This document shows, piece by piece, positions 1-13,642 of a stretch of DNA of 54,502 nt (positions within the stretch are counted from its first letter, which is position 1; every line of letters begins with the position of its first letter). This DNA comes from Bacillota bacterium. Its GTDB lineage: Bacteria > Bacillota > Limnochordia > DTU080. A program made the translations under genes and the position numbers. The stretch covers positions 1-54,502 of the forward strand of contig DULU01000092.1 of the NCBI GenBank assembly GCA_012840225.1, given 5' to 3'. A model generated the notes under the pieces. That model was given only the letters and a program-made list of their open reading frames with translations. It was not told where the DNA came from and did no database searches.

Positions 1-75
1 GCGCAGGAAATAGCGATAAAGTCGTGGGAGGGGTGCGTTGAGCGGCCCCGCCTGCACCACGAGGAGGTATATGCA
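1..75 (+). other. Spacer upstream of rplA with its ribosome binding site
   Basis: No coding frame can be recognised in this short stretch; the end of an upstream rplK cannot be confirmed. GAGGAGG at 61-67 sits 8 bases before the GTG start of rplA and fixes that start. An ATG at 71 is out of frame with rplA and is ignored. A GGTGC/GCACC pair could form a small hairpin just before the binding site. Confidence 0.6.
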
Positions 76-795
76 GTGGCCAAACACAGTAAAAGATATA
101 AAGCCGTTGCCGCCAAGGTGGAGCGCGGCAAGCAATATAATCCGGCGGAAGCCATAGCGCTCGTGAAAAGCATGGGTACCGCCAAGTTTGACGAAACAGT
201 GGAAGTGGCGCTGAAGCTGGGCATAGATCCCAGACATGCCGATCAGCAGGTGAGAGGCACGGTGGTCCTGCCTCACGGTTTGGGCAAATCCGTGCGGGTG
301 GCCGTTTTTGCCAAGGGAGAGAAAGCCCGCGAGGCTGAAGCCGCCGGCGCCGATGTCGTCGGAGCCGAAGATCTGGTCGCCAAAGTGCAGGAAGGCGTGA
401 TCGATTTCGACGTGGCTATCGCCACTCCCGATGTGATGAGCCTGGTGGGCCGCCTGGGACGGATTCTCGGTCCGAGGGGCTTGATGCCCAATCCCAAGAC
501 CGGCACGGTCACCGTGGATATCGAGAGAGCGGTCAAGGAATTTAAAGCCGGTAAAGTGGAATACAGAGTGAACAGGGAAGCGGGCATTCACGTCCCTATC
601 GGTAAAGTGTCCTTCTCCGAGCAGGCGTTGAGTGAAAACTTCAAAACGCTGATGGATGCCATTGTGCGCGCCAAACCGGCGGCCGCCAAGGGGCAATACC
701 TGCGCAAGGCGGCCATTTCCTCCACCATGGGACCGGGGGTGCGTCTTAATATAGCGGAAATACTGGCCATGGTCTCGGGCAAGCAGTCTAATTAA
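76..795 (+). CDS. rplA: 50S ribosomal protein L1
   Basis: L1 binds 23S rRNA at the mobile L1 stalk, helps release E-site tRNA, and in many bacteria represses its own operon. The 239-residue product is close to the usual L1 length and opens with the typical MAKHSKRYK start. The family core is present, including the [14 protein letters not shown] segment near residues 135-148. The GTG start at 76 follows a GAGGAGG site with 8-base spacing. rplJ and rplL lie downstream, the usual L11/L10 cluster order. Nothing unusual is seen. Confidence 0.97.
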   Translation: MAKHSKRYKAVAAKVERGKQYNPAEAIALVKSMGTAKFDETVEVALKLGIDPRHADQQVRGTVVLPHGLGKSVRVAVFAKGEKAREAEAAGADVVGAEDLVAKVQEGVIDFDVAIATPDVMSLVGRLGRILGPRGLMPNPKTGTVTVDIERAVKEFKAGKVEYRVNREAGIHVPIGKVSFSEQALSENFKTLMDAIVRAKPAAAKGQYLRKAAISSTMGPGVRLNIAEILAMVSGKQSN

Positions 796-859
796 GGCGT
801 TAGGCTGAAAACGAAGCCGGAGCCTAGGCGTTGCCATAGAGAACCGGGCGGTATTGGAT

Positions 860-1070
860 AAATAAAAAGTGGCCCAAAATAAGTGAAATCGCAGCTGAAG
901 ACAGCCGGTGTCCTATTGCCGGGGACTTAAAGAGCATATGCTCGCCTGCCGAGGCTGGCCGGGATGTATTGCAGGATATAACCATATCGAGGAATCTCCA
1001 GTGCCAGCGCTCAGTGTGCATGAGCCCGACCCCTTTCTGGTGGGAAAGCGACTGCGAGATTCCTTTTTTT
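860..1070 (+). ncRNA. L10 leader (rplJ-rplL autoregulatory leader)
   Basis: The roughly 300-base gap between rplA and rplJ has no credible gene. It contains GCCTGCCGAGGC around 931-943 followed by GGGATGTATTGCAGG, resembling the conserved core of Firmicutes L10 leader RNAs, where L10 (with L12) binds to control rplJ-rplL. The 3' part holds the attenuator listed separately. Assignment rests on position and remembered motif similarity; a covariance search (Rfam L10_leader) would settle the exact boundaries, which are approximate here. Confidence 0.7.
990..1070 (+). terminator. Attenuator in the rplJ leader
   Basis: AGGAATCTC at 990-998 is perfectly complementary to GAGATTCCT at 1056-1064, giving a 9-bp stem that closes a loop of about 57 bases, immediately followed by seven Ts (1064-1070). 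This is a textbook intrinsic terminator placed 27 bases before the rplJ start. The L10 core lies just upstream, so L10 binding probably decides whether the stem forms. The mechanism is inferred; the stem and T tract are seen directly. Confidence 0.75.
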
Positions 1071-1097
1071 GCGCCATGTGGGAGAGGAGGGAATGAT

Positions 1098-1625
1098 TTG
1101 CCTACGCCGGAGAAAGAAGCTGTGGTGAAGGAGATCCAGGAACGCCTGGAGCGCGGCAAGGCCATGATTGTGGCGGAATATCGCGGGCTCAACGTGCAAA
1201 AGATCACCCAATTGCGGCGTTCCGCCAGGGAAGCCGGGGTGGAGTTTAAAGTATACAAAAACACCTTGATGGCCAGAGCCGCCACCGCCTTAGGGATAAC
1301 CGGACTGCAGAAATACCTCGAAGGTCCCAATGCTTTTGCTTTTAGCTATGAGGACCCGGTAGCTGCCGCCAAAGTGTTGGCCGAATTTACCAAGAACAAC
1401 GAAGAGTTGCAACTGAAATGCGGTTTGCTGGAGGGCAAGGTGATCAGTGTCGACGAGGTGAAAAGCCTGGCCGAGTTGCCGCCTCGCGAGGTGTTGCTGG
1501 CTTCCTTGCTGCGCGGCATGCAGGCGCCGCTCAGCGGCCTGGTCAACGTCCTGCAGGGGAATATCCGCAAGCTGGTATATGTGCTCTCCGCCATCCAGGA
1601 GAAAAAGGAAGCGGCCGGAGCGTGA
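1098..1625 (+). CDS. rplJ: 50S ribosomal protein L10
   Basis: L10 anchors the L7/L12 dimers to the GTPase-associated centre of the large subunit. The start is TTG at 1098, behind GGAGAGGAGG at 1081-1090; it gives a 175-residue protein beginning MPTPEKEAVVKEIQERL, the usual length and N-terminus. The frame stays open further upstream, but that sequence belongs to the attenuator and would add a non-homologous leader. The RNA-binding N-terminal domain (YRGLNV, VYKNTLMARA) is followed by the C-terminal helix that binds L7/L12. rplL follows 53 bases later. Confidence 0.95.
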   Translation: MPTPEKEAVVKEIQERLERGKAMIVAEYRGLNVQKITQLRRSAREAGVEFKVYKNTLMARAATALGITGLQKYLEGPNAFAFSYEDPVAAAKVLAEFTKNNEELQLKCGLLEGKVISVDEVKSLAELPPREVLLASLLRGMQAPLSGLVNVLQGNIRKLVYVLSAIQEKKEAAGA

Positions 1626-1678
1626 GTTGGGATTGGCGCTTTTGTTGATGAAAAAAATATTTTGGGAGGTAAATATAG

Positions 1679-2056
1679 ATGACGAAAGAGGAATTCATTC
1701 AGGCCATAGAGAGCATGACGGTAATTGAACTGGCTGAGCTGGTAAAAGCTCTGGAGGAAAAATTCGGCGTCAGTGCCGCTGCTCCGGTCAGCGTGGTTGC
1801 CGCTCCGGCAGCGGGCGGCGCAGACGCCCCGGCCGCGGTGGAGCAGACCGAGTTCGACGTGATCCTCGCTTCCGCCGGCGAAAAGAAGATCCAGGTTATC
1901 AAAGTTGTACGTGAGCTGACCGGTCTCGGACTGCGGGAAGCCAAGGAATTGGTGGACACCGCTCCCAAGCCGGTGAAGCAGGGGGTGGATCGCGCCACTG
2001 CCGACGACATCAAGGCCAAGCTCGAAGAGGTCGGCGCTACCGTCGAGATCAAGTAA
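1679..2056 (+). CDS. rplL: 50S ribosomal protein L7/L12
   Basis: L7/L12 forms the flexible stalk that recruits and activates translational GTPases. The 125-residue product shows the N-terminal dimerisation helix (residues 1-30), an Ala/Pro/Gly-rich hinge (about 37-55) and the conserved C-terminal domain with [27 protein letters not shown] at 1664-1670 precedes the ATG at 1679. It ends the rplA-rplJ-rplL block; a hairpin with a short T run lies about 100 bases downstream. Confidence 0.97.
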   Translation: MTKEEFIQAIESMTVIELAELVKALEEKFGVSAAAPVSVVAAPAAGGADAPAAVEQTEFDVILASAGEKKIQVIKVVRELTGLGLREAKELVDTAPKPVKQGVDRATADDIKAKLEEVGATVEIK

Positions 2057-2152
2057 TTCGGGATCAAGTAAACAGACCACATTGGTCTTGGCGGCCGCCG
2101 GGTCATGTGCGACCGGTAGGGCAGAGGCGGCCGCCACAGCAGGTAACGTATG

Positions 2153-2190
2153 GGGGAAGCTGCGCCGAAAAGGAGGAGGCTTCCCCTTTT
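2153..2190 (+). terminator. Intrinsic terminator after rplL
   Basis: GGGGAAGC at 2153-2160 pairs perfectly with GCTTCCCC at 2179-2186, followed by TTTT and a pyrimidine-rich run. The T tract is short, so termination may be partial, allowing some read-through into rpoB. It lies just before the promoter at 2245-2273, which separates the L10/L12 unit from rpoBC. Confidence 0.6.
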
Positions 2191-2244
2191 CACTCTTTGT
2201 GCTTGAGGCGAAAGCGCCTGAGGCGAGAGGGGCCAAATATGGGA

Positions 2245-2273
2245 TTGACAGCGGCACCCCGGAATGATATGCT
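2245..2273 (+). promoter_or_regulatory. Sigma-A type promoter for rpoB-rpoC
   Basis: TTGACA at 2245-2250, a 17-base spacer and TATGCT at 2268-2273 form a good housekeeping promoter (perfect -35, four of six at -10). Transcription would start near 2280, giving an rpoB leader of about 310 bases. Confidence 0.7.
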
Positions 2274-2589
2274 ACAAGGGTGTCAAGTCGCGGGCTCTTG
2301 GTGAAAAATCGTTGCCGGTACGAAATAATATGTATAACTTCTACTGCGCTCACAGAAGCTGTAAGATGGAGCGCTTTCGGGTAAATTTTTCCCCTGGATT
2401 TAAGGATGGGGGTTTTTGTCTCTTTTCATGATCTGTGTATCCCGCACGCCATGCCAAAGCACATGCGATCCTGTTTATGATCCCGTTTATGTACAAAGGC
2501 GTGTTGACCACCTGCCTTTATTTTATTCTGGGTTTGTGCGCTGATGCCTGCTCGCGGTCATCGCAAAATTTTGAGAGGAGTGGGTTATA
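2274..2589 (+). other. Long 5' leader of rpoB with candidate attenuator hairpins
   Basis: No gene is seen in these 316 bases. GCGCTC at 2346-2351 pairs with GAGCGC at 2369-2374, and a run of five Ts follows at 2386-2390. A second weaker GC arm pair (CCCC at 2391, GGGGG at 2408-2412) is followed directly by TTTTT at 2413-2417. Either could act as an attenuator. GAGAGGAG at 2573-2580 is the rpoB ribosome binding site. Regulation by the leader is inferred only. Confidence 0.45.
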
Positions 2590-5500
2590 TTGGCAGTGGA
2601 GATTGAAGTCGGCAAGCGCCGGAGGGTCTCATTCAGCAAGATACAAGAAGTGCTGGATATGCCCGATCTTATCGAGGTGCAGCGGAAGTCTTACCAGTGG
2701 TTTTTGAATGAAGGCTTAATGGAGATGTTCAGGGATATCTCGCCCATTCAGGACTTCACCGGCAACCTGGTATTGGAGTTCATCGACTTTAGCCTGGGCA
2801 CCCCGAAGTATTCCGTTGAGGAATGCAAAGATCGCGACATGACCTACGCTACTTCTCTCAAGGTGCGCGTCCGTTTGATCAATAAAGAGACCGGAGAGGT
2901 CAAGGAACAGGAAGTGTTCATGGGCGATTTCCCGCTCATGACGGAGAACGGCACATTTATCATCAACGGCGCCGAACGGGTCATCGTGAGCCAGCTGGTG
3001 CGCTCTCCCGGCGTCTATTTCGGCCGCTCTCCCGACACCAGCGGCAAGCTGCTCTACACCGCCGCCATCATTCCTAACCGCGGCGCCTGGCTGGAGTTTG
3101 AGTGCGATGCCAACGACTGCATTTATGTACGGGTGGACCGGACGCGCAAAATCCCGGCCACGGTGCTCCTGCGAGCTCTAGGTTACAGCAGCAACGCCCA
3201 GATCAACGAGATGTTCCGCGATGCCGAGCCCATCCGGGCCACCATCGAGCGGGACAATACGGATTCCGAGGAAGAAGCGCTGATCGAGATCTATAAGCGC
3301 CTCCGTCCCGGCGAACCGCCCACCGAGGAGAGCGCCCGCACCCTTTTTGAAACCCTTTTCTATGACCCCAAGCGTTATGACCTGGCCGGAGTGGGCCGTT
3401 ACAAAATAAACAAAAAGCTGCGCATGATGCCCCGCATCACCGGGCGGGTGGCCGTGGAGCCGATTGTGGATCCGCAGACCGGGGAGATCCTGGCCGAGCC
3501 CGGACAGCGTATCGATCGCCGCCTGGCGGAAAAGATCGAGAATGCCGCCGTGATGGAAGCCGTGGTGGAAGGCCTGGACGGCGTGCCGGTCAAAGTGCTG
3601 GGCAATGGAGCCCCCGGCCCTGAGGTGAAGACCATCCAGGCGGAAGATATCGTGGCTACCATCAACTATATCGTCGGCCTGATCTACGGCATCGGCAGCA
3701 TCGACGACATCGACCACCTGGGTAACCGGCGCCTGAAATCCGTGGGTGAGCTGCTGCAAAACCAGTTCCGCATCGGCTTGTCCCGCATGGAACGGGTGGT
3801 GCGGGAGCGCATGACCATCCAGGATGTGGATATCATCACGCCACAAGCCCTGATTAATATCAGGCCGGTGGTGGCGGCCATTAAAGAGTTCTTCGGCAGC
3901 TCGCAGCTATCGCAGTTTATGGACCAGACCAACCCGCTGATGGAGCTCACCCACAAGCGCCGCCTCTCGGCGCTCGGGCCGGGCGGTTTGTCCAGGGAAA
4001 GAGCTTCGTTTGAAGTGCGCGATGTGCATCACTCCCACTATGGGCGCATGTGCCCCATCGAGACGCCCGAAGGTCCGAACATCGGCCTCATCGGCAGCTT
4101 GTGCACCTATGCCCGCATCAATGAATACGGTTTCATCGAGACTCCCTATCGCAAGGTGGAAAACGGACGTGTCACCAACGAGATCCGCTATCTGACCGCC
4201 GATGAAGAGGATAACTATGTTATTGCGCAGGCCAATGAACCCTTCGACGAAACCGGCCGCTTCATCAATCGCCGGGTGTCCGCCCGCCACGGGGAGCCTA
4301 TCGTCGTGGTGCCGGCCGAAGAGATCGATTATATGGATGTGTCGCCGAAGCAGCTGGTCTCCATTGCCACCGCTTTAATCCCCTTCCTGGAAAACGACGA
4401 CCCCTCCCGGGCTTTGATGGGCGCCAACATGCAGCGCCAGGCCGTGCCCTTGTTGCAGACGGAGGCGCCGTTGATCGGGACGGGCATTGAATATAAAGCG
4501 GCTGTCGACTCCGGGGTGGTGATCACCGCCAAAGAGGCGGGCATCGTCACCAGGGTGACTTCGCAGGAGATTGTCCTGAAGGGTGATTCGGGCACCGAGC
4601 ATCGCTATAAGCTCACCAAGTTTGCCCGCTCCAACCAGGGGACCTGCATAAACCAGAAACCTATCTGCTATAAAGGCCAGCGGGTGGAGAAAGGTGAAGT
4701 ATTGGCCGACGGGCCGTCCACCTATCAAGGCGAGCTGGCCTTGGGCCGCAACGTGCTCTGCGCCTTCATGCCCTGGGAAGGCTACAATTACGAAGATGCC
4801 ATTCTGATCAGCGAAAAGCTGGTCAAGGAGGATATATTCACCTCCATCCACATTGAGGAGTATGAAGCGCAGGCCCGCGACACCAAGCTGGGCGCCGAAG
4901 AGATCACCCGCGACATCCCCAATGTCAGCGAAGATCTGCTGAAGGATTTGGACGAAAACGGCATCATCCGCATCGGCGCCGAAGTGCGGCCGGGCGATAT
5001 CCTGGTAGGTAAAGTGACACCGAAAGGAGAGACGGAGCTCACGGCGGAAGAGCGTCTCCTCAGGGCCATCTTCGGCGAGAAGGCCAGGGAAGTGCGGGAC
5101 ACCTCTCTGCGCGTGCCCCATGGAGAGGGCGGCGTGGTGGTGAACGTGCGCATATTCTCCAGGGAGAACCACGACGAACTGGCCCCCGGCGTCAACAAGC
5201 TCGTGCGGGTCTATATCGCCCAGAAGAGAAAGATCTCCGAAGGAGACAAGATGGCCGGCCGCCATGGCAACAAGGGAGTTATCGCCCGCATTTTGCCTGA
5301 GGAAGACATGCCGTTCATGCCCGACGGCACACCGATTGAGATCGTGCTGAACCCCCTCGGTGTGCCCTCCAGGATGAACCTGGGCCAGGTGTTTGAGACC
5401 CATCTGGGCTGGGCGAGCAAGGTGCTGGGCATTCATGTGGCCACGCCGGTGTTCGACGGGGCGACGGAAGATGAAGTGTTTGAATACCTGAAAAAAGCCG

Positions 5501-6573
5501 GCCTGCCGCCCGACGGGAAGACAGTCCTCTATGACGGGCGCACCGGCGAGCCGTTCGACCGGCCCATCTGTGTCGGCTATACTTACATGCTGAAGCTGTT
5601 GCACCTGGTGGACGACAAGATCCACGCCAGGTCCACCGGCCCTTATTCTCTCGTCACCCAACAGCCCTTGGGCGGCAAAGCCCAGTTCGGCGGGCAACGC
5701 TTCGGCGAGATGGAAGTGTGGGCTCTGGAGGCTTACGGTGCGGCCTACACCTTGCAGGAGTTGCTCACGGTGAAATCCGACGACGTGGTCGGTCGGGTGA
5801 AGACCTACGAAGCCATTGTCAAGGGTGAAAATGTGCCTGAGCCCGGCGTGCCGGAATCCTTCAAGGTGTTGATCAAGGAATTGCAGAGCCTCGGCCTGGA
5901 TGTGCGCGTCCTCTCCGAGGAGTCGGAAGAGATCGAGATCCGCGAAGAAGAAGAGGACATCAGCGAGATGGCCAGAGAGCTCGGTATCGATATCCACGGC
6001 CATGAGGAGGACGAAGCGCGGGAGAAACCGAGACGGCCGGCCGTGGCCGAGAGCGACAGCGCCGTCGACGCCCTGCTTTTGGATGAGGAAGACGAAGACG
6101 AGGAAGCCGGGGAAAATCGGGTTGCCCGCTTCTCCGCCGTGGATCTGGAGAGCCATCTGGACGGCGGACGGATCGCCGATGAGGATGAAGAGGAGGACAG
6201 CGACAATGGCCTGCTCGATGTCGATCAGGAGGATGAAGGCGATCTGGATGTAGACCTGGACGTGGATCTTGATGAGGATCTGGACGCCGATTTGGACAAC
6301 GATCTCGATGAGGATCTGGACGCCGATCTTGACGAAGACCTCGACGAGGACCTGGATGAAGATCTGGATGCCGATCTGGAAGAGCTCGACGAGGTCCTGG
6401 ATGAAGAGCTTGACGACGAGCTCACCGATTTTGATGAAGATCTGGGCGCCGACCTGAATGAGCATCTCGATCTGGATGAAGACATCGATTTTGCCGACGA
6501 AGACAAGGGTGGGTCTCACAAGCGCAAGGCTGAGCGAAAGAAGCCCAAAAACCTCGAGGATGACGATATGTAA
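2590..6573 (+). CDS. rpoB: DNA-directed RNA polymerase subunit beta
   Basis: Beta subunit of RNA polymerase, 1327 residues from a TTG start behind GAGAGGAG. The catalytic core runs to about residue 1107. The rifampicin pocket reads [10 protein letters not shown] from residue 437, with H455 and S460 matching the sensitive form. The GRHGNKG motif lies at 890-896. After the core comes a roughly 220-residue extension rich in Asp and Glu. It includes about eleven tandem DLDx tetrapeptides (residues 1218-1261, DNA 6241-6372) and ends in a short basic patch ([11 protein letters not shown]) and an acidic end. Many Firmicutes beta subunits have short acidic tails; this one is far longer. rpoC follows 69 bases later, cotranscribed. 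Confidence 0.97.
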   Translation: MAVEIEVGKRRRVSFSKIQEVLDMPDLIEVQRKSYQWFLNEGLMEMFRDISPIQDFTGNLVLEFIDFSLGTPKYSVEECKDRDMTYATSLKVRVRLINKETGEVKEQEVFMGDFPLMTENGTFIINGAERVIVSQLVRSPGVYFGRSPDTSGKLLYTAAIIPNRGAWLEFECDANDCIYVRVDRTRKIPATVLLRALGYSSNAQINEMFRDAEPIRATIERDNTDSEEEALIEIYKRLRPGEPPTEESARTLFETLFYDPKRYDLAGVGRYKINKKLRMMPRITGRVAVEPIVDPQTGEILAEPGQRIDRRLAEKIENAAVMEAVVEGLDGVPVKVLGNGAPGPEVKTIQAEDIVATINYIVGLIYGIGSIDDIDHLGNRRLKSVGELLQNQFRIGLSRMERVVRERMTIQDVDIITPQALINIRPVVAAIKEFFGSSQLSQFMDQTNPLMELTHKRRLSALGPGGLSRERASFEVRDVHHSHYGRMCPIETPEGPNIGLIGSLCTYARINEYGFIETPYRKVENGRVTNEIRYLTADEEDNYVIAQANEPFDETGRFINRRVSARHGEPIVVVPAEEIDYMDVSPKQLVSIATALIPFLENDDPSRALMGANMQRQAVPLLQTEAPLIGTGIEYKAAVDSGVVITAKEAGIVTRVTSQEIVLKGDSGTEHRYKLTKFARSNQGTCINQKPICYKGQRVEKGEVLADGPSTYQGELALGRNVLCAFMPWEGYNYEDAILISEKLVKEDIFTSIHIEEYEAQARDTKLGAEEITRDIPNVSEDLLKDLDENGIIRIGAEVRPGDILVGKVTPKGETELTAEERLLRAIFGEKAREVRDTSLRVPHGEGGVVVNVRIFSRENHDELAPGVNKLVRVYIAQKRKISEGDKMAGRHGNKGVIARILPEEDMPFMPDGTPIEIVLNPLGVPSRMNLGQVFETHLGWASKVLGIHVATPVFDGATEDEVFEYLKKAGLPPDGKTVLYDGRTGEPFDRPICVGYTYMLKLLHLVDDKIHARSTGPYSLVTQQPLGGKAQFGGQRFGEMEVWALEAYGAAYTLQELLTVKSDDVVGRVKTYEAIVKGENVPEPGVPESFKVLIKELQSLGLDVRVLSEESEEIEIREEEEDISEMARELGIDIHGHEEDEAREKPRRPAVAESDSAVDALLLDEEDEDEEAGENRVARFSAVDLESHLDGGRIADEDEEEDSDNGLLDVDQEDEGDLDVDLDVDLDEDLDADLDNDLDEDLDADLDEDLDEDLDEDLDADLEELDEVLDEELDDELTDFDEDLGADLNEHLDLDEDIDFADEDKGGSHKRKAERKKPKNLEDDDM

Positions 6574-6642
6574 CCGGTAAATCTGAGGTGCCGTGCAGGC
6601 GTTGAACCATAAATTGCATCAGCCTGTAGGAGGGTGACACAT

Positions 6643-10203
<3,561 letters not shown>

Positions 10204-10229
10204 GAAGCCGGAAAAGCCGGATTTATGCG

Positions 10230-10258
10230 TTGACAGCATAAAGGGTGGGTGCTAAAAT
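10230..10258 (+). promoter_or_regulatory. Near-consensus promoter for the ybxF-rpsL-rpsG-fusA-tuf operon
   Basis: TTGACA (10230-10235), exactly 17 bases, then TAAAAT (10253-10258). This is a strong sigma-A type promoter placed in the short gap after rpoC, so the str genes need not rely on read-through. The same hexamers and spacing recur before rplM at 42156-42184. Confidence 0.8.
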
Positions 10259-10291
10259 AACCAAGTGTGCGTCTGCAGTGGGGTGACGAAA

Positions 10292-10543
10292 GTGCCTGAA
10301 CGAATCAGAGCGACCCGTCGCCGGGCTGCCGGGCAGAGGGAGACCTTGCGGGCCATCCGCGAAGGTCGGGCTCGTGTGGTTTATGTTGCTTTGGACGCCG
10401 ATGATTTTATAATTGAACCTGTGATCAACTTGACCGCTCGCTCCGGTTGCGAGTTGGTAAAGATAGAGTCGATGGGGCAATTGGGCAGGCTGTGCGGCAT
10501 ACCTGTCGGGGCAGCCTGCGCAGCTCTCCTCAACGAAGCATAA
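10292..10543 (+). CDS. ybxF: L7Ae-family RNA-binding protein (YbxF-like)
   Basis: Small L7Ae/L30e-type protein of 83 residues, the usual size for the Firmicutes YbxF group that binds kink-turn RNA and sits before rpsL. GTG at 10292 is chosen because [11 protein letters not shown] aligns with family N-termini and GGGGTGA lies a few bases upstream; GTGs at 10265 and 10283 are alternatives. The family signature is visible as [16 protein letters not shown] and the C-terminal [17 protein letters not shown]. Its exact cellular role is not established; association with the ribosome is known for the B. subtilis relative. Confidence 0.85.
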   Translation: MPERIRATRRRAAGQRETLRAIREGRARVVYVALDADDFIIEPVINLTARSGCELVKIESMGQLGRLCGIPVGAACAALLNEA

Positions 10544-10571
10544 AATCACCGGACGGAAAGGGGGGGCAGTG

Positions 10572-10985
10572 ATGCCGACTATCAGCCAGCTAGTAAGAGA
10601 AGGGCGAAAGAAGCAGGAGAAAAAGAGCAAAGCTCCGGCACTGCTAGTCAATTTTAACAGCAAGAGGAATCGGACTTGGGAGGGCGAGGGTTCGCCGCAA
10701 AAGCGCGGTGTGTGCACCAGGGTATCGACCACCACGCCCAAGAAGCCTAATTCGGCATTGCGTAAAATTGCCCGCGTGCGCCTTTCAAATGGAATTGAGG
10801 TTACCTCCTACATTCCAGGAGAAGGACACAACCTGCAGGAACACTCTGTGGTGTTGATCCGCGGGGGCAGGGTGAAGGATCTGCCGGGTGTGCGCTATCA
10901 CATCGTCCGCGGCACTCTGGACGCCGCCGGGGTCGCCAACCGCAAGCAAGGACGTTCCAAGTATGGAGCTAAAAAACCGAAGTAA
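10572..10985 (+). CDS. rpsL: 30S ribosomal protein S12
   Basis: S12 lies at the decoding centre and monitors codon-anticodon pairing. The ATG at 10572 gives a 137-residue protein starting [12 protein letters not shown]; a GTG one codon earlier is ignored. The binding site is a run of Gs at 10560-10566. Conserved segments include [12 protein letters not shown] and [16 protein letters not shown], with the lysines that determine streptomycin sensitivity in wild-type form. It is followed by rpsG after 13 bases. Confidence 0.97.
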   Translation: MPTISQLVREGRKKQEKKSKAPALLVNFNSKRNRTWEGEGSPQKRGVCTRVSTTTPKKPNSALRKIARVRLSNGIEVTSYIPGEGHNLQEHSVVLIRGGRVKDLPGVRYHIVRGTLDAAGVANRKQGRSKYGAKKPK

Positions 10986-10998
10986 GGGGAGGTAGGGT

Positions 10999-11469
10999 AT
11001 GCCTCGGAGGGGCTATATCGCAAAACGAGAGATTCCGCCGGATCCAATTTATGGCAGCAAGCTGGCCACCCAGTTCATCAACAAGATTATGCTGCAAGGC
11101 AAAAAGAGCATTGCCGAGCGCATCTTCTACGATGCCCTGGAAATCGTCAAGGAGAAATCCGGGCGGGATCCGATCGATGTTTTGGAACAGGCCATGAAAA
11201 ATGTGATGCCGGTCATCGAGGTGAAATCCCGGCGCGTCGGCGGCTCCAACTACCAGGTGCCGGTGGAAGTTCGTCCCGAGCGCCGCACCGCTCTGGGCTT
11301 GCGCTGGATCGTCCAGTATGCCAGGGAGCGCGGCGAGAAGACCATGGTGGAAAAGCTCGCTGCCGAACTTTTGGATGCGGCCAACAATCAGGGCAATGCC
11401 GTGAAGAAGAAGGAAGACACGCATCGCATGGCCGAGGCCAACAAGGCCTTCGCTCATTATCGCTGGTAA
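10999..11469 (+). CDS. rpsG: 30S ribosomal protein S7
   Basis: S7 nucleates assembly of the 30S head and contacts E-site tRNA. The product is 156 residues, the standard length, starting [24 protein letters not shown] at 10986-10997 is its binding site. The conserved [16 protein letters not shown] segment and C-terminal AFAHYRW are intact. Standard position between rpsL and fusA. Confidence 0.97.
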   Translation: MPRRGYIAKREIPPDPIYGSKLATQFINKIMLQGKKSIAERIFYDALEIVKEKSGRDPIDVLEQAMKNVMPVIEVKSRRVGGSNYQVPVEVRPERRTALGLRWIVQYARERGEKTMVEKLAAELLDAANNQGNAVKKKEDTHRMAEANKAFAHYRW

Positions 11470-11504
11470 GTTAAGCTGATAAGCTAACAGGGGGATTAAA
11501 CAGC

Positions 11505-13574
11505 ATGCCCAGAGCCGTGCCTCTGGAAAAAACACGCAACATAGGCATTATGGCGCACATAGACGCCGGCAAGACCACCACCACCGAGCGCATTCTCTTC
11601 TATACAGGCCGGTTGCACCGGATGGGTGAGGTGCATGAGGGTGCCGCCACCATGGACTGGATGGTCCAGGAGAAGGAGCGGGGCATCACCATCACCTCGG
11701 CGGCTACAACGTGTTATTGGCGCCAGCATCGTATTAATATTATCGACACACCCGGGCACGTGGACTTTACCGTCGAGGTGGAGCGGTCGCTGCGGGTGCT
11801 GGACGGCGCCGTAGCCGTATTCTGTTCCGTGGGTGGTGTGGAGCCGCAGTCGGAGGCCGTGTGGCGGCAGGCGGATAAGTATCATGTCCCCAGACTGGCT
11901 TATGTCAACAAAATGGATCGGGTGGGAGCCGACTTTCAGCGCGTGGTGACTATGATGCGGGAGCGTCTCGGAGCCAACGCCGTACCCATCCAGCTGCCCA
12001 TCGGCAGCGAAGATTCATTTAGAGGCATGGTCGATCTCATCAGCGAGAAAGCCGTCATCTACCTCGACGATCTCGGCACCAAATCCGACGTCACCGCCAT
12101 TCCGGAAGATATGGCGGAGGCGGTGGCCGAGCAGCGGCGCCTGTTGATCGAGGCCGTGGCGGAGCTCGATGAGGAAATCATGGAAAAATATCTGGAGAAT
12201 GAGCCGGTGTCGGCCGACGATTTGCGCCGGGCCATAAGACAGGCTTGCGTGAATGCCAAGTTGACCCCCGTCCTCTGCGGATCCTCATTTAGAAACAAGG
12301 GTGTACAGCTTCTGCTGGACGCCGTGGTCGATTTCCTGCCCTCGCCGGTGGACATCGGCATGGTGAAGGCCCAGGATGAGGAGGGCCGGGAAGTTCATCT
12401 GAAACTGGATGACGATCAACCCTTCTCTGCCTTGGCTTTTAAGATCATGACCGATCCTTTCGTCGGCAAGCTCACCTTCATCCGGGTTTATACCGGTGTT
12501 TTGTCTGCCGGCTCCTATGTCTACAACAGCACCAGGGGCAAAAAGGAGAGGATCGGCCGGCTGCTTATGATGCATGCCAATCACCGCCAGGAGATAGACT
12601 CCGCATACTCCGGAGACATCGTCGCCGTGGTCGGTTTGCGTTCCACCACCACCGGGGACACGCTGTGCCTGGAAAATAACAAGGTGGTCCTGGAGAAGCT
12701 GGTCTTCCCCGAGCCGGTGATCGACCAGGCCGTGGAGCCCAACACCAAGAGCGACCAGGACAAATTGTCGCTGGCGCTGATGAAGCTGTCGGAAGAGGAT
12801 CCCACCTTCCGGGTGCATACCGATGAGGAGACCGGGCAGACCATCATCTCCGGCATGGGTGAGCTGCATCTGGAGATCATCGTGGATCGCCTTAAGCGGG
12901 AGTTCAAAGTGGAAGGCACCGTGGGCAAACCGCAAGTGGCCTACAGGGAGACCATCAGGAAGGCCGTAAAGTCCAACGGGCGGTTTATTCGCCAGTCCGG
13001 CGGCCGGGGACAATATGGCGATGTATGGTTGGAAATTGAACCGAATGAGCCGGGGGGCGGGTATGTTTTTGAAAACCGCATAGTCGGCGGTGTCGTGCCC
13101 AAGGAGTATATACCGGCTATCGAAGCAGGTATAAAGGAAGCCATGCAAAACGGGGTGCTGGCCGGCTTCCCGGTAGTCGACGTGAAGATCGCTTTGGTGG
13201 ACGGTTCCTACCACGAAGTGGACTCCTCCGAGGTGGCATTCAAGATTGCCGCCTCGCAAGGCTTCCGGGAAGGAGCGGCCAAAGCCGACCCTGTGCTGCT
13301 TGAACCGGTGATGCGGGTGGAAGTGGTCACCCCCGAGGAATTCCTGGGCGACGTGATAGGCGACCTGAATTCCAGGCGCGGGCGCATCGAAGGGATGGAG
13401 GCCCGCGGCAACACCCAGGTGATCAAAGCGCTGGTCCCCTTGGCGCAGATGTTTGGTTATGCCACGGACCTGCGTTCCGCCACCCAGGGCCGAGCATCGT
13501 ATACCATGCATTTTGGGCATTATGAGGAAGTACCTCCATCGATAGCAGAAAAAATCATCAGCAGGGAGTTATAA
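11505..13574 (+). CDS. fusA: Translation elongation factor G
   Basis: EF-G catalyses ribosomal translocation and, with RRF, ribosome recycling. The 689-residue protein has the G1 loop [14 protein letters not shown] (about 17-30), switch sequence [20 protein letters not shown] and the NKMDRVGAD motif of G4, followed by domains II-V. Length is normal. ATG at 11505 follows AGGGGGAT. No paralogue is visible, and the gene is in its classic place before tuf. Confidence 0.97.
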   Translation: MPRAVPLEKTRNIGIMAHIDAGKTTTTERILFYTGRLHRMGEVHEGAATMDWMVQEKERGITITSAATTCYWRQHRINIIDTPGHVDFTVEVERSLRVLDGAVAVFCSVGGVEPQSEAVWRQADKYHVPRLAYVNKMDRVGADFQRVVTMMRERLGANAVPIQLPIGSEDSFRGMVDLISEKAVIYLDDLGTKSDVTAIPEDMAEAVAEQRRLLIEAVAELDEEIMEKYLENEPVSADDLRRAIRQACVNAKLTPVLCGSSFRNKGVQLLLDAVVDFLPSPVDIGMVKAQDEEGREVHLKLDDDQPFSALAFKIMTDPFVGKLTFIRVYTGVLSAGSYVYNSTRGKKERIGRLLMMHANHRQEIDSAYSGDIVAVVGLRSTTTGDTLCLENNKVVLEKLVFPEPVIDQAVEPNTKSDQDKLSLALMKLSEEDPTFRVHTDEETGQTIISGMGELHLEIIVDRLKREFKVEGTVGKPQVAYRETIRKAVKSNGRFIRQSGGRGQYGDVWLEIEPNEPGGGYVFENRIVGGVVPKEYIPAIEAGIKEAMQNGVLAGFPVVDVKIALVDGSYHEVDSSEVAFKIAASQGFREGAAKADPVLLEPVMRVEVVTPEEFLGDVIGDLNSRRGRIEGMEARGNTQVIKALVPLAQMFGYATDLRSATQGRASYTMHFGHYEEVPPSIAEKIISREL

Positions 13575-13642
13575 TCACCTGGCTGCCGCCGAATAGGGAC
13601 GCCGGTGGAGTTCCTTATAGACTTATAGAAAGGAAGAGAATT

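Noticed and set aside
969-1097. N-terminal extension of L10 with an upstream start at 969
   Set aside because: The sequence is the attenuator leader, has no binding site before 969, and the extra residues do not match L10.
2090-2136. GGCGGCCGCC repeated twice as a regulatory repeat
   Set aside because: Short GC palindromes are expected by chance in this composition, and no spacing pattern supports a site.
6225-6506. Ser/Arg-rich frame opposite the rpoB tail
   Set aside because: It is the reverse reading of the Asp/Leu repeat codons; no start signal and no independent support.
4375-6519. Long open frame antisense to rpoB (over 700 codons), and another over 1000 codons antisense to rpoC
   Set aside because: They mirror highly conserved genes in a GC-rich codon-biased sequence, lack ribosome binding sites and have low-complexity, non-family products. 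They are shadows.
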